From NCBI RefSeq assembly GCF_001517105.1, contig NZ_LPVF01000009.1:179742-243741 (forward strand): a DNA stretch of 64,000 nucleotides, written 5' to 3'. Position numbers and translations under genes: made by a program. Under the pieces are notes generated by a model. It searched no databases. It saw only the letters and a list, made by a program, of their open reading frames with translations, and was not told where the DNA came from. Position 1 is the stretch's first letter. Each line of letters opens with the position of its first letter. The DNA comes from Bacillus halotolerans. GTDB taxonomy: Bacteria; Bacillota; Bacilli; Bacillales; Bacillaceae. Shown here one piece after another: positions 7,858 through 16,388 of the stretch.

Positions 7858-8674
7858 ATTTCATTAACGCTTCAATTTTCTCTCTAGTCTTAGGTCCATA
7901 AATTCCATCAGCAGAAAGGCCATGCATTAACTGGAATCGTCTAATTGCATCTGCTGTTTTTGGGCCATACACACCGTCAATTCCATTATTCTTAGCTCCT
8001 TTATCCGGGTAGAAGTATAGTGCAGCCAGTGCTTTTTGAATTTGCCTTACGTCGTCTCCTTTTCGCATCGGGCTTGTCACTTTATAGATGCCAGAAGGCA
8101 GCGTATATGACGTTTTCTTGCTACTTGAGCTTGTTGTTTTCTTTTTAGCTGTACTTGTTTTGCTTGTACTTATTTTCCCACCTAGCGACTTTAATTCTTT
8201 TTCAATGGCAGCCTTAACTTGATTCCATCTTCCCTCTGACAAAATACGATGCGGACAATACTTACCGTTCCAGTATTGGTGCTTGCGGACTCGATCAACA
8301 CCCCATCCGCGTTCTTTAAGTAGTTGAGCTACAAACTTAATAGCGAGTTTTTCCGCTGCCTTATATCGTGCCCCTCCTGACTTGCTATAACAAATCTCGA
8401 CACCAATCGACTTACGATTCCCTGTACCGTTTGTTCCATCTCCTGTGTGCCAAGCGTTACGATTTGTTGGAATGCCTTGAATGACCTGTTTATCGTCTAC
8501 CGCAAAGTGAAAACTCGTTGAGCTAGAGTTATTCTTCATGTAAGAAATCTCATTGGCTGCTGAAGCATCATTCGCAGTGTTATGGATGGTAATGTATTCC
8601 GCCGTCATGGGGTTTGGACATTTCAATCCATACTTTGATTTGGAGACTAGATTCTTTACAACTTTAATGGCCAT
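7856..8674 (-). CDS. cwlA: N-acetylmuramoyl-L-alanine amidase CwlA
   Basis: This 272-residue endolysin matches CwlA of the skin element in length and context. An amidase-2 domain (about 1-165) carries the zinc-ligand motifs EYITIHNTAND (first His), SFHFAVDD and CPHRIL with the second and third ligands. A Ser/Thr/Lys-rich linker (about 170-190) follows, then a peptidoglycan-binding domain with two repeats (GVYGPKTADAIRRFQ and GIYGPKTREKIEALMK). It cuts the bond between muramic acid and the stem peptide. It follows the holin gene in the same direction. Decayed copies of the same gene lie at 19888-19945 and 23870-24140. Confidence 0.95.
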   Translation of the reverse strand: MAIKVVKNLVSKSKYGLKCPNPMTAEYITIHNTANDASAANEISYMKNNSSSTSFHFAVDDKQVIQGIPTNRNAWHTGDGTNGTGNRKSIGVEICYSKSGGARYKAAEKLAIKFVAQLLKERGWGVDRVRKHQYWNGKYCPHRILSEGRWNQVKAAIEKELKSLGGKISTSKTSTAKKKTTSSSSKKTSYTLPSGIYKVTSPMRKGDDVRQIQKALAALYFYPDKGAKNNGIDGVYGPKTADAIRRFQLMHGLSADGIYGPKTREKIEALMK

Positions 8675-8718
8675 ATATCCTCTCTCCCTCCGTCTGTGTA
8701 ATAAAAAAAGCCACTGGC

Positions 8719-9141
8719 TTAGCCAGCAGCTTTGTCTGCGTTATTCTTACTCTGTTCTTTTTCGTTCTCAATTGTTTGTAATCGATCTGTTATTGATGAT
8801 GGTATTTTAACACCAATCTGTGCTAAGTTTTCAGTTATTGACAAACCTTCATTAGCGATATAAAAAAGAACGGTACCAAAGGTTAGGACGCCGTTTAAAT
8901 TGAGGACTGTATCAATAACATTTGCAAAAATGACCGCAAAGAAATTAAGCAGTTTGCGGACATATCCAAACCATGCGCTCCGGCTTCGCAGTTTTTTGAA
9001 TTTCCATGCCTTAATTACTCCTGTTAAAACGTCAACTATGCTAAGTACTAGAAGTAAATCAAGGTACTTCACCCCTCCAAATAAATATACTCTTGCTAAA
9101 TCTAATGTTTCAAAATTGATAAACAAACTTGTCTCCTCCAT
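8719..9141 (-). CDS. yqxH: phage holin YqxH
   Basis: The 140-residue protein belongs to the toxin-secretion/phage-lysis holin family (phi-29/TcdE type). Hydrophobic segments cover about residues 24-42, 66-82 and 84-102, with the family pattern LDLLLVLSIVDVLTGVIKAW and a charged C-terminus (TIENEKEQSKNNADKA). It makes the membrane lesion through which CwlA reaches the wall. An AGGAGGTGA site lies before the ATG. Holin and lysin form the intact lysis cassette of an otherwise gutted prophage. Confidence 0.92.
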   Translation of the reverse strand: MEETSLFINFETLDLARVYLFGGVKYLDLLLVLSIVDVLTGVIKAWKFKKLRSRSAWFGYVRKLLNFFAVIFANVIDTVLNLNGVLTFGTVLFYIANEGLSITENLAQIGVKIPSSITDRLQTIENEKEQSKNNADKAAG

Positions 9142-10020
9142 TTCTAATCACCTCCTCCGAGGCAAATAAAAAAGGACAGCCGGATCTTATGAGACGGCCG
9201 TCCCTCTAACTGAAAAGTTTCCATTTGTTAAAGATGTAAGCTCCATAACAATTTCTTTAAAACCGGTAATGTCAAAAGATCAGGCTTCAGATTTTCCTTT
9301 TGTGCTAGTGGCAAATGTTCCGTCATCCACTTTTGGCCCTCTCAAGGCTCTTTTTGTTCCCGATAAGGATTTAACCCCAGAACTTCAATTCACTTGTCTC
9401 AGCCGTCCCATAAAATTCAATGAGTAACGTTTTGAATGATCCAACGGTGAATGGGTTACCCTCACCTATGGTTTCTGTTTTATCGTGAAAGACAACATCC
9501 ATTGTTTTTGCTTGAGTGTCTAATGAGTTAAGGTTCAAGCCTTCAGTTTGAACTTTTAAACGACCATCATTAGTTAACCCGCTTTTATCTAACTGGACTG
9601 AGAACAGAGCAACTGCTGTAATAGGAACAGTGTGGTTAATGTTTATATCCTCTTCACCGGCGCCTAGTGACTGGTATAGTAAAAATTCAGATTGCTGTAG
9701 GTTACCATTTACGTATCTGAAACGGAAATAGCGTTTAGTTAAGTGAATCCATTCAGTTCGCCAAGCGCTTTTGCTTTAACGACCAATGAAGAGACTGTGG
9801 TCCATGAATTCATATCGTTACTTTCTTCAATGAATAAGGTACCAATATGCATATCGCTCAGTATGAAGGGATAAATATACAAACTGCTTGATCGCTTCAA
9901 GGCCTGTGATGATTTCATTTGTGATACGGCCATTTTCAAAATCTATTTTGTAGGTGAGGTCTCTATGACTTCGCTGTCATCTTCAATATCATCAAATTCA
10001 ATTTCTGGGGAAAGGGTCAT
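9142..10020 (-). pseudogene. fused relics of phage tail genes (yqbS-like 5' end joined to a tail/fibre 3' end)
   Basis: From 10020 the minus strand reads [15 protein letters not shown]...VIETSP and, after a frame change, [21 protein letters not shown]. This is the N-terminus of the DUF2634 tail protein family (XkdS of PBSX, YqbS of skin). Near 9840 the homology stops and a different protein continues (ESNDMNSWTTVSSLVVKAKA, KRYFRFRYVNGNLQQSEFLL, SVQLDKSGLTNDGRL), resembling the C-terminal part of a tail or receptor-binding protein and broken by further frameshifts. The join is most simply the scar of a large deletion. A hairpin at about 9168-9204 lies before the holin gene. Confidence 0.7.
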
Positions 10021-10073
10021 GAAATAAACACTCCTATAACGTTTTTCCATTTATTGATTGAATGAACCATAAT

Positions 10074-10099
10074 AAAAACCGCTCCTAAAGAGCGGTTTT
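10074..10099. terminator. terminator after the racemase gene
   Basis: The stem AACCGCTC / GAGCGGTT has A and T runs on its two sides and follows the stop codon of the racemase-family gene on the minus strand. Confidence 0.75.
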
Positions 10100-10120
10100 A
10101 AAATATAAGAAGTAATCATT

Positions 10121-10819
10121 CTAAGAAGAAATCGAAAGAGATTTATTTACTGCTTTTTGAGCATGGATTAAAGTCGTATCAAATAATGGCACTTTTGAAT
10201 CCTCTACCTTTACTAATAATCCAATTTCAGTGCATCCAAGAATGATTCCTTCTGCTCCTCTATCCACCAAATTATTTATGATCTTCTTATAAACGTTTTT
10301 GGAAGACTGTTTAATTTCACCTAGACATAGTTCTTGATAAATAATATTATTTATTAATTCTCTTTCATCATCATCAGGAACAATGACATTAATATCATGA
10401 GACGCAATACGTGATTTATAAAAATCTTGTTCCATCGTATATTTAGTACCAAGCAATCCTACTGAACGAATGTCTTGTCTAATAATTTGTTCTGCAGTTG
10501 CGTCGGCAATATGCAAAATAGGTATAGTGATCATTTCTTGTATATATCCAAGAACTTTATGCATAGTGTTTGTACATATTACAATAAAATCTGCACCCGC
10601 TTTTTCTAATGATCTTGCAACTTCCCCTAAAGCTTCACCTGCTTTATCCCAAGCCCCTACAGATTGATAATGTTCAATTTCCTTAAAATCAACACTGTAT
10701 AAAAGACATTTTGCCGAGTGAAGCCCTCCTAACTTCTTTTTTATTTCTTCATTGATAATTCGATAATACTCAGCTGAAGATTCCCAACTCATTCCACCAA
10801 TAAGACCAATAGTTTTCAT
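10121..10819 (-). CDS. aspartate/glutamate racemase family protein (RacX/YgeA type)
   Basis: This 232-residue protein has the two-cysteine active site of PLP-independent Asp/Glu racemases: IGLIGGMSWESSAEYY at the N-terminus, the first Cys in VICTNTMHKV (about residue 83), and the second in GIILGCTEIGLL (about 195). Such enzymes interconvert amino-acid enantiomers, and RacX of B. subtilis makes non-canonical D-amino acids. AGGTGG lies just before the ATG. The gene sits between a yqbR-like and a yqbS-like fragment, genes that are neighbours in PBSX/skin tail operons, so it is an insertion of metabolic cargo in the element. Confidence 0.9.
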   Translation of the reverse strand: MKTIGLIGGMSWESSAEYYRIINEEIKKKLGGLHSAKCLLYSVDFKEIEHYQSVGAWDKAGEALGEVARSLEKAGADFIVICTNTMHKVLGYIQEMITIPILHIADATAEQIIRQDIRSVGLLGTKYTMEQDFYKSRIASHDINVIVPDDDERELINNIIYQELCLGEIKQSSKNVYKKIINNLVDRGAEGIILGCTEIGLLVKVEDSKVPLFDTTLIHAQKAVNKSLSISS

Positions 10820-10854
10820 AACCCACCTCGGATGAAGTTTTCAAAATATTATAG

Positions 10855-11106
10855 TTATTCTAAAGCATAGATTAGGTCTTTACAATTATTTATTTTTTCA
10901 GGATTACTATTATTAAATTTTAAGGAGACAACCATCACACTTTCACCAGTATTCAACGCTTCTTCTTCACCGGCCCGCAGCCGCTTTGGAACAATGATCA
11001 AATCAGCAGGTATTATTAATTTGTCATTTTCATTAAGCTTTATTTCAATTGGTGAAACGGAAACCACTTTAGCCGACAGAATATCCACCGGTGACTCAGA
11101 ATCAAC
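10855..11106 (-). pseudogene. truncated DUF2577-like tail gene (yqbR/xkdR type)
   Basis: The frame reads VDSESPVDILSAKVVSVSPI and continues with LIIPADLIIVPKRLRAGEE and VMVVSLKFN. This resembles the C-terminal part of the DUF2577 tail protein (XkdR/YqbR), which normally precedes XkdS/YqbS. The frame is open to 11106, where the sequence changes abruptly to an unrelated forward-strand relic, so the 5' half is missing. The internal Met at 11088 is unlikely to be a true start because no ribosome site precedes it. Confidence 0.6.
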
Positions 11107-11229
11107 TGCTTAAACGATCCTGAAACGTTCCTTGCAGCAAAAGACGGAGAAGTAACTGATGAAATCTTACAGGCTGCTTTGGAGATTATAACGGAGCAAT
11201 TAAAGGAAAGACGGAAATCAGATAAATAA
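11107..11229 (+). pseudogene. 3' relic of a phage repressor-like gene
   Basis: The forward frame reads NDPETFLAAKDGEVTDEILQ then AALEIITEQLKERRKSDK and stops, a helical tail of the sort found at the end of XRE-type prophage repressors such as SknR. No DNA-binding domain remains. A similar fragment with KVFKYEAKKGLNDPETFLAE occurs at 25600-25690. The assignment to a repressor is inference from the tail alone. Confidence 0.5.
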
Positions 11230-11465
11230 ACGCCGTTAGTTTATTATTATTTATTTCTGTTTATTATGTTTAATTCTGTTTACTAATAAGATTTAGATTC
11301 TCATTTATATCTCAATCATATCCTCATTTATAAAGTGATTTTTGAATCCCTTAGAAACCCTTACACGACAAGGGTTTTTGTTGTTTTTCTCATTTATATT
11401 TTCATTTATGTTTCTTTTATATTCTCATTTAAAAAAATTGAGCGTTTATTGTGAGGAAAATTGCA
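11107..11465 (+). repeat. dispersed direct repeat, copy A (copy B 25650-25910)
   Basis: From GATCCTGAAACGTTCCTTGC, through GTTTACTAATAAGATTTAGA and AGAAACCCTTAC, to GAGCGTTTATTGTGA, the sequence parallels 25650-25910, with small deletions in each copy. It covers the repressor relic, an AT-rich non-coding stretch, and the start of the next gene. Confidence 0.8.
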
Positions 11466-11497
11466 GAGTATCGAAAAGGGAAAAAAGGATCTTTTTG

Positions 11498-11665
11498 TTA
11501 AAAGCCTTGCAAGGTGTAAGTGAAAAAAATAAACAATACAATTATCGTTACAACAATAATTGTTTCTTTACTAAGATTTTTATTATCTTCTTGCTCTTGT
11601 TTCTGTTTTTTAATCTCTTCTCTATATTTTCTTTGAACCTCTTTCATCTTATCATTTATTTTCAT
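11498..11665 (-). CDS. small single-pass membrane protein with coiled-coil N-terminus
   Basis: The 55-residue frame starts MKINDKMKEVQRKYREEIKK with AAGGAG seven bases before the ATG. Residues 1-30 are highly charged and helical (EIKKQKQEQEDNKN), and residues 34-50 form one membrane span (ETIIVVTIIVLFIFFTYT). The tail is LQGF. The good ribosome site and clean two-part design argue for a real gene. No family is recognised. Confidence 0.6.
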   Translation of the reverse strand: MKINDKMKEVQRKYREEIKKQKQEQEDNKNLSKETIIVVTIIVLFIFFTYTLQGF

Positions 11666-12009
11666 GATTAAACTCCTTTGAAGTCCATTTTAATTTCTTT
11701 GCCTCTTTCACTTGCATTTTAATAATAAAAAAGGATCGGCAAGGGCTTTTCACTCAATGGTAACCAGCATAAGCACTAGCTGGACAGGTTTCAGGGTGTA
11801 TCTAATCTTTTAGGTTCCATTTCCTGCAACTGAACCAAAAACTTCCTTATGAAGAACAATCTCTTCTCTGTTGTGGAGATGCTACCAAAAATAAATCACT
11901 GCGTAGGCAAACTGATAGCGGTATAAAAAAACAGCTCATTAAATGTCATACTGGAACTGTCTTTGATTTTTGGGTTTATTTTCTGATGCAGCTATCGCTA
12001 TCCGTTAGT
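11666..12009. other. non-coding or decayed stretch
   Basis: No reading frame with a start and ribosome site, no recognisable relic and no strong hairpin were found between the small membrane gene and the yqaC relic. It is probably leftover prophage sequence at a deletion site. Confidence 0.5.
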
Positions 12010-12545
12010 TTAATTAGAATTCAGATAATCCAAGACACGGTCAACTCTTTCATTGACTGAGCAATCGTCTTCAATTTTTAACACTGGACAAGATAAATCT
12101 GCCATCCAATGTCCGTGTAATGCTTTACTTCTAACTTCCATTCCACCAGTATCATATAAAGAAGCCCACTCTAAAAATGCTTTTGATTGTTCATATTTAC
12201 TGCCACCGGCTAACACTTCATTTCCATAACGCTGAAATTCCCTATGCCTTAATCTCTCAAGCCGTATATCTTGTGGAATCCATAAGAAGACGACAAGGTC
12301 AAAGTAGCTTTTTAGATTATCGCCCCAGCCACACACTGCACCAGAAAGAATCCATTTCTCATTTATTGTTAAGTCTTTTTCAAGCAACTTTCTTCTTTCA
12401 GGAATTTCTCTTTTTTAGTGAATTTATCTAACCAATAGTAATTATCAGTATCAAGATGCGTATGAGGCAAACGCTTTGATAATGCAACACCCAATGTTGA
12501 AGTTCCGACACCAGAGGCTCCCAATATGTGAATATTTTTTTTCAT
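12010..12545 (-). pseudogene. yqaC: frameshifted yqaC, nucleoside-kinase-like P-loop protein
   Basis: The N-terminal part starts at 12545 and reads MKKNIHILGASGVGTSTLGV, with a P-loop (GASGVGTST) and HLDTDNYYW typical of the AAA/adenylate-kinase-like fold. Near 12415, within an A run (AAAAAAG on the minus strand), the frame shifts. The remaining 125 codons (LEKDLTINEKWILSGAVCGW, IRLERLRHREFQRYG) continue in another frame to 12010. One missing A restores a protein of about 178 residues, the size of YqaC. In the 168 skin element yqaC lies beside yqaD and yqaB, as here. Confidence 0.85.
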
Positions 12546-12560
12546 ACTTCCCCCTCCTTA

Positions 12561-12707
12561 TTAATCAACCAAACTCCCTGTTTGTTGCATAAGGTACTTA
12601 CTATTATTTTGACATAATTCCCTAAAGACCTTTACTTTTCGAGGGAAATCCAGATGAGTGTTAAAATCATCATACTTACGAAAACAGCCATTATCAAACG
12701 GATTCAT
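12561..12707 (-). CDS. yqaD: small skin-element protein YqaD
   Basis: The 48-residue frame starts MNPFDNGCFRKYDDFNTHLD with AAGGAG seven bases before the ATG, and ends in SKYLMQQTGSLVD. It is soluble and charged with no known domain. Its position between yqaC and yqaB fits YqaD of the skin element. Unlike both neighbours the frame is intact. The name rests on position and size. Confidence 0.65.
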   Translation of the reverse strand: MNPFDNGCFRKYDDFNTHLDFPRKVKVFRELCQNNSKYLMQQTGSLVD

Positions 12708-12810
12708 ATTCCATCTCCTTAGACGCATTTTCCTATGAAAAAAGTCTTGATTTTCCTATAATATTTAACGAATCCAATTTTTAGATTGTCGTTTAAGGAG
12801 GTTTTTCATC

Positions 12811-13327
12811 TTGAGGTATACAAACAGTCATTTAGAGGATTGGATTGAAAACTTAAACAGGAAGATTGATATTACAGAGCCTGAACAAATTAATTTTGAA
12901 CGGATTGCCGAAGCTTTAGACATCAGACTGTCGTTTAAACCTGTTACAAGCTTCGCACTTAAACACATCGGAATTTATAACATATGCTTGGACAGCCGAA
13001 AAAGCCGTATTGAACAATGGTATGATTTCGCTCATGAATTTTGCCATATATAGACATGAAGGCGATAAAAAAACAATGCCTGCAACTTGGACTGATTATT
13101 TAGAGTGGCAGTCGAATTATTTTACATATCACTTTTGCATTCCAACTTTCATGTTGCGTAATATTAATCTTTCGTACATACAATCACATGCAATTGAATA
13201 TGTAGCTTGGCTTTTTAAGGTATCCCCATCGTTTGCGAAGAAACGTTTGAACATATATTACAGGAAGCTGACTCAACATTTATTTAATCAAACAGTTACG
13301 AGAAATCTGTGCGCCCCCCTTTTGTAA
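12811..13327 (+). pseudogene. yqaB: frameshifted yqaB, ImmA/IrrE-type metallopeptidase
   Basis: Translation begins at TTG after AAGGAGG and reads RYTNSHLEDWIENLNRKIDI, then FERIAEALDIRLSFKP and WYDFAHEFCHI, where HEFCH is the HExxH zinc motif of ImmA/IrrE peptidases. The frame breaks directly after the motif near 13050. The rest (YRHEGDKKTMPATWTDYLEW, FTYHFCIPTFML, SPSFAKKRLNIYYRKL) continues in another frame to 13327. ImmA peptidases cleave phage repressors to release mobile elements, so this loss would lock the element. The 3' end overlaps spoIIIC by 19 bases. Confidence 0.88.
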
Positions 13328-13725
13328 TTAATAATGAAATCCTCATGCATTTGCGCGCACTAAAAAAAACAAAAAAAGACGTCTCCCTTCATGATCCGAT
13401 CGGGCAGGATAAAGAAGGGAATGAAATAAGCCTGATCGACGTCCTGAAATCAGAAAATGAAGACGTGATTGATACGATCCAGCTCAATATGGAGCTTGAA
13501 AAAGTGAAGCAATACATTGACATTTTAGATGACCGTGAGAAAGAAGTGATTGTCGGGCGGTTTGGGCTTGATTTAAAGAAGGAAAAAACGCAGCGTGAGA
13601 TTGCCAAAGAACTTGGTATTTCGCGCAGCTATGTATCGCGGATTGAGAAACGGGCGCTGATGAAGATGTTTCATGAGTTTTATCGGGCGGAGAAGGAAAA
13701 GCGGAAGAAAGCGAAGGGGAAATAA
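13309..13725 (+). CDS. spoIIIC: SpoIIIC, C-terminal half of sigma-K
   Basis: The 138-residue product equals SpoIIIC in length and carries region 4 of a sigma-70 family factor ([20 protein letters not shown] helix-turn-helix, about residues 98-117). In strain 168 the skin prophage splits sigK into spoIVCB and spoIIIC; in the mother cell SpoIVCA excises the element and restores sigK. This end is intact from the AATGA near 13331 inward, the short core I associate with the recombination site. It therefore marks the right boundary of the skin-like element. spoIVCB and the active recombinase should lie to the left of the window. Confidence 0.95.
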   Translation: MRPPFVINNEILMHLRALKKTKKDVSLHDPIGQDKEGNEISLIDVLKSENEDVIDTIQLNMELEKVKQYIDILDDREKEVIVGRFGLDLKKEKTQREIAKELGISRSYVSRIEKRALMKMFHEFYRAEKEKRKKAKGK

Positions 13726-13899
13726 TGCTGAAGAAGCCGGATCGAACATTCCGGCTTTTCTATATTTTCACTAAAGTTTCTTTTAAAAGAAATAAAGAAA
13801 GTATAGATGAAAGAGTTATGAAAATCATTTTTTGTATACTAATAAGCTCTATGAGAAAGACAATCTGGATCATACAGATAACTTGATTATGAATTCTTT

Positions 13900-14000
13900 A
13901 ATCGCATCATCCCTGCTTCTTTATACAGGCCACGATCTGAGTGCAGTTGCTCGATCCCTTGATCGCTTGTTTCTCGGTCGATACCCTTATATACATTGCC
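13900..14000 (-). pseudogene. spoIVCA: N-terminal relic of a SpoIVCA-like serine recombinase
   Basis: On the minus strand one frame reads AMYIRVSTEKQAIKGSSNCT and QIVACIKKQG, then stops. This fits the start of SpoIVCA as I remember it (IAIYVRVSTEEQAIKGSS.., QIEACIKKAG), including the catalytic serine in RVST. The remainder of the recombinase is absent. It lies outside spoIIIC on the chromosome side, whereas the active gene of strain 168 sits inside the other end of the element. The rest of 13726-14627 shows no supportable gene. Confidence 0.75.
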
Positions 14001-14139
14001 ATCACTCTGGATCTTCTTCCTATCAAGTTTTATTAAATAATGAGAGGAATCGTTCATGCATTTGTCAGCTTGCGGTCCCTCGATGATTATCACCTTCATA
14101 AAATGCATCACCCCTTGGGGAATGCTATGTAATAACTGT

Positions 14140-14627
14140 TTGTCCAAATAAAAAACCGATGGTTTGAACCATCGATCTGTTTTCTATATCACTGGGCCCT
14201 CAATATAGTAAATCTATCTTATTAGAAAGCTTATTTTCATTACACACTTTATATTCATTTGTTATCATTTCTATACGTTTACATCAATTATGGTAAAAAA
14301 TAGAGATAAAAAAACAATAAACGTACATCCTAACTTTTTCATCTTATTTATTAAGAATTTTAACCTCTTCCTTGTAAAATAAAGAAGCGATTTTCATTTC
14401 AAGACAGTTAATGCTATGGCATCGGGACATGTCTGTTAAAGTAGCCAAAAAATACATTCAGATATCCACTTACAACCACAATCCACTTTGATCCACTACA
14501 GATTTCTGAGCTGACATTAGACAGCTAGACTTATAAATACCGATTATCAATTTTTTTATTCTGTTCCAGTTCCCATTCACCAATTAGGACATTTCGGCGG
14601 CGTATCGGCATAAAGTGAATTAATTTA
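14140..14627. other. AT-rich stretch without a gene
   Basis: Apart from a short hairpin near 14147-14177 (AAAACCGATGGTTTGAACCATCGATC), nothing was recognised here. It separates the recombinase relic from yrkR. Confidence 0.5.
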
Positions 14628-15047
14628 TTAATGTTCAACAACAGAATTTCGTCTAGTGGCAATAAAGAATCCACAAATCATTGCAAGAATAGCCATCGCC
14701 CACCAGAACGTTGAGATCGCCTGATCATGATCGATGATAATTAAACGAATGACAGCTGTGATGCCAATATAAATGAAGTAGCGAAGCGGGAAATGAAAGT
14801 CTGATTTGAAGTATTTGATAATCAAAGCAATGAACTCAAAGTACATGAAGAATATAAGCAGTTCTCCAAGCATCTCATAATAGCTGTCCACTTTGTTGAA
14901 CAGTGACTTGTATACGAATTGCACAATGTACCATGTCTCGCTGATCAGAAGTGCGCTTAAGGCTATCGCCAGGAAGAACAGACAGACATTGAGCAGCGCT
15001 TGTAACAGGCAAGGCACCTTTTTGAATTTGTTGGAAAATCTCATCAT
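14628..15047 (-). CDS. yrkR: PsiE-family membrane protein YrkR
   Basis: This 139-residue protein has four hydrophobic segments (about 17-35, 53-72, 82-102, 110-130) and resembles the phosphate-starvation-inducible PsiE family (LGELLIFFMYFEFIALIIKY, FPLRYFIYIGITAVIRLIII). The biochemical role of the family is unknown. It lies downstream of the yrkP-yrkQ sensor operon on the same strand with a 42-base gap, so it could be co-transcribed. Position after spoIIIC agrees with yrkR of B. subtilis. Confidence 0.85.
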   Translation of the reverse strand: MMRFSNKFKKVPCLLQALLNVCLFFLAIALSALLISETWYIVQFVYKSLFNKVDSYYEMLGELLIFFMYFEFIALIIKYFKSDFHFPLRYFIYIGITAVIRLIIIDHDQAISTFWWAMAILAMICGFFIATRRNSVVEH

Positions 15048-15089
15048 GTTGTCTCCTATTTCAATATATTCGTGGTTTTTATTCTCAGT

Positions 15090-16388
15090 CTACATCTTGG
15101 TGTTCCAAAATCGCAGCACAATGTAGTACTTAGAATTCTTTTGTATACTGTGAAACTGTCCCTGCATGCGGGACATCATTCGCGCAATGCTTCTTTCACC
15201 AAGTCCGTTGCTTTCCGGTGTTATATCCGCAAGTTTAATCATATTGCTAACATGGATCTCAAATATATCTTGATCCGATACAAACGTGATGCTGATTTCT
15301 TCTTCCGGATCTGCGTATTTAAATAAGTTTGACATCACATTATCAAATACACGACCAAGCTCCTCCAAATTCACGTTAATATAGGTTTCCGGCAGCTCGC
15401 CTGAAATATGGACCCGGAAATGCTCCTGATGAAGGATAGCAATCTGATCTGAGATTAGATCGTAGATCACTTCTTTCACTGCAACGGTCTCCAGATCGGC
15501 CTCATATTCCCTTTCCAGCAGGAAATACGCAAACAGATTGTCAGACAAGCTTTTTAATTGCAGTGCTTTATCATAAGCATTGGCTACATACCGATCTTTG
15601 CTGGTACCCGCTTCGCCTCCCTCTTTTTTGGCAAACTCCAGATTCATGATCAGCGACGTCAGCGGTGTACGCATATCGTGCGACATTTCGGTAACCAGGC
15701 TGCGGCTCTCAGCTTGCAATTCCTCGATCGCTTTAAGTTTGTCCAAGAAAGCTTTCCGCAGATCCTCAATGCTCTTTGCAATCATCGCTAATTCATCATG
15801 CCCTTTTATCGTCATCTCGTAGTCCAGTTCGCCCCCTTCAAGAATATGAATCTCTTGGTGAATCGTTTTAAGGTAGCGAAGACTTTGGCGAATGCCAAAG
15901 AGAACAATGATTAAAAAGATGAGGGTTGCCCCGAGCAAATCCAATGTAAAGGCCAGATTATAATATCGGGAAGAGTAGAAACCGTCGATAATGACTCGCC
16001 CTTCACCATCTCTAAACTTGACAGGATGTGAATGATTTTGAGCGTACTGAGTCAGCTTTTCCTTTCCATAATCCGATTCGGAATAAATGGAATCATATTG
16101 CAGCTCCTGATCCTTGAATATGGTGAGGTTAATGTAATTTTCTTTTTTGACCCACTCGCCAAACGCTTTTCTATCTGATGTAGACAACTCATTTTCTGAA
16201 ACGTACTTGCTGAATTTTTGAATGTATCTTGCTGACTCCTCGTGATAATATTCATCCGAACTCAGATATCCCTCGAGCAGATCATCTGTGATCTTTTGCA
16301 ACGTCAGAAAGATCACACCACTCACAATCGAAGCAACCATGATTAGCAAAGCCAGTTTTTTGGTTAGCGTAAATTTACGATGCGCCAA
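15090..16388 (-). CDS. yrkQ: sensor histidine kinase YrkQ
   Basis: The 432-residue kinase has an N-terminal membrane helix (about 10-30), an extracytoplasmic sensor region (about 31-140), a second helix (about 145-168), a HAMP linker (LRYLKTIHQEIHILEGGELD), the HisKA phosphoacceptor site EMSHDMRTPLTSLIMN (His about 235) and an ATPase domain with the N-box VFDNVMSNLFKYAD. The C-terminal G-box GLGERSIARMM is shorter than usual. It pairs with YrkP, whose gene overlaps it by 14 bases. The stimulus is unknown. Confidence 0.93.
   Translation of the reverse strand: MAHRKFTLTKKLALLIMVASIVSGVIFLTLQKITDDLLEGYLSSDEYYHEESARYIQKFSKYVSENELSTSDRKAFGEWVKKENYINLTIFKDQELQYDSIYSESDYGKEKLTQYAQNHSHPVKFRDGEGRVIIDGFYSSRYYNLAFTLDLLGATLIFLIIVLFGIRQSLRYLKTIHQEIHILEGGELDYEMTIKGHDELAMIAKSIEDLRKAFLDKLKAIEELQAESRSLVTEMSHDMRTPLTSLIMNLEFAKKEGGEAGTSKDRYVANAYDKALQLKSLSDNLFAYFLLEREYEADLETVAVKEVIYDLISDQIAILHQEHFRVHISGELPETYINVNLEELGRVFDNVMSNLFKYADPEEEISITFVSDQDIFEIHVSNMIKLADITPESNGLGERSIARMMSRMQGQFHSIQKNSKYYIVLRFWNTKM

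Noticed and set aside
11342-11671. 109-codon hydrophobic forward frame
   Set aside because: It overlaps the better-supported 55-residue minus-strand gene and the dispersed repeat, and has no ribosome site.
13832-14147. Frames of about 85 codons on both strands next to spoIIIC
   Set aside because: The conserved signal here is a third frame with SpoIVCA-like sequence. I could not confirm that the minus-strand MKVIIIEGPQADKC frame is a gene (for example yrkS), so it was not listed as one.
16052-16255. Alternative frames inside yrkQ
   Set aside because: yrkQ has a complete sensor-kinase layout and the alternatives lack starts with ribosome sites.
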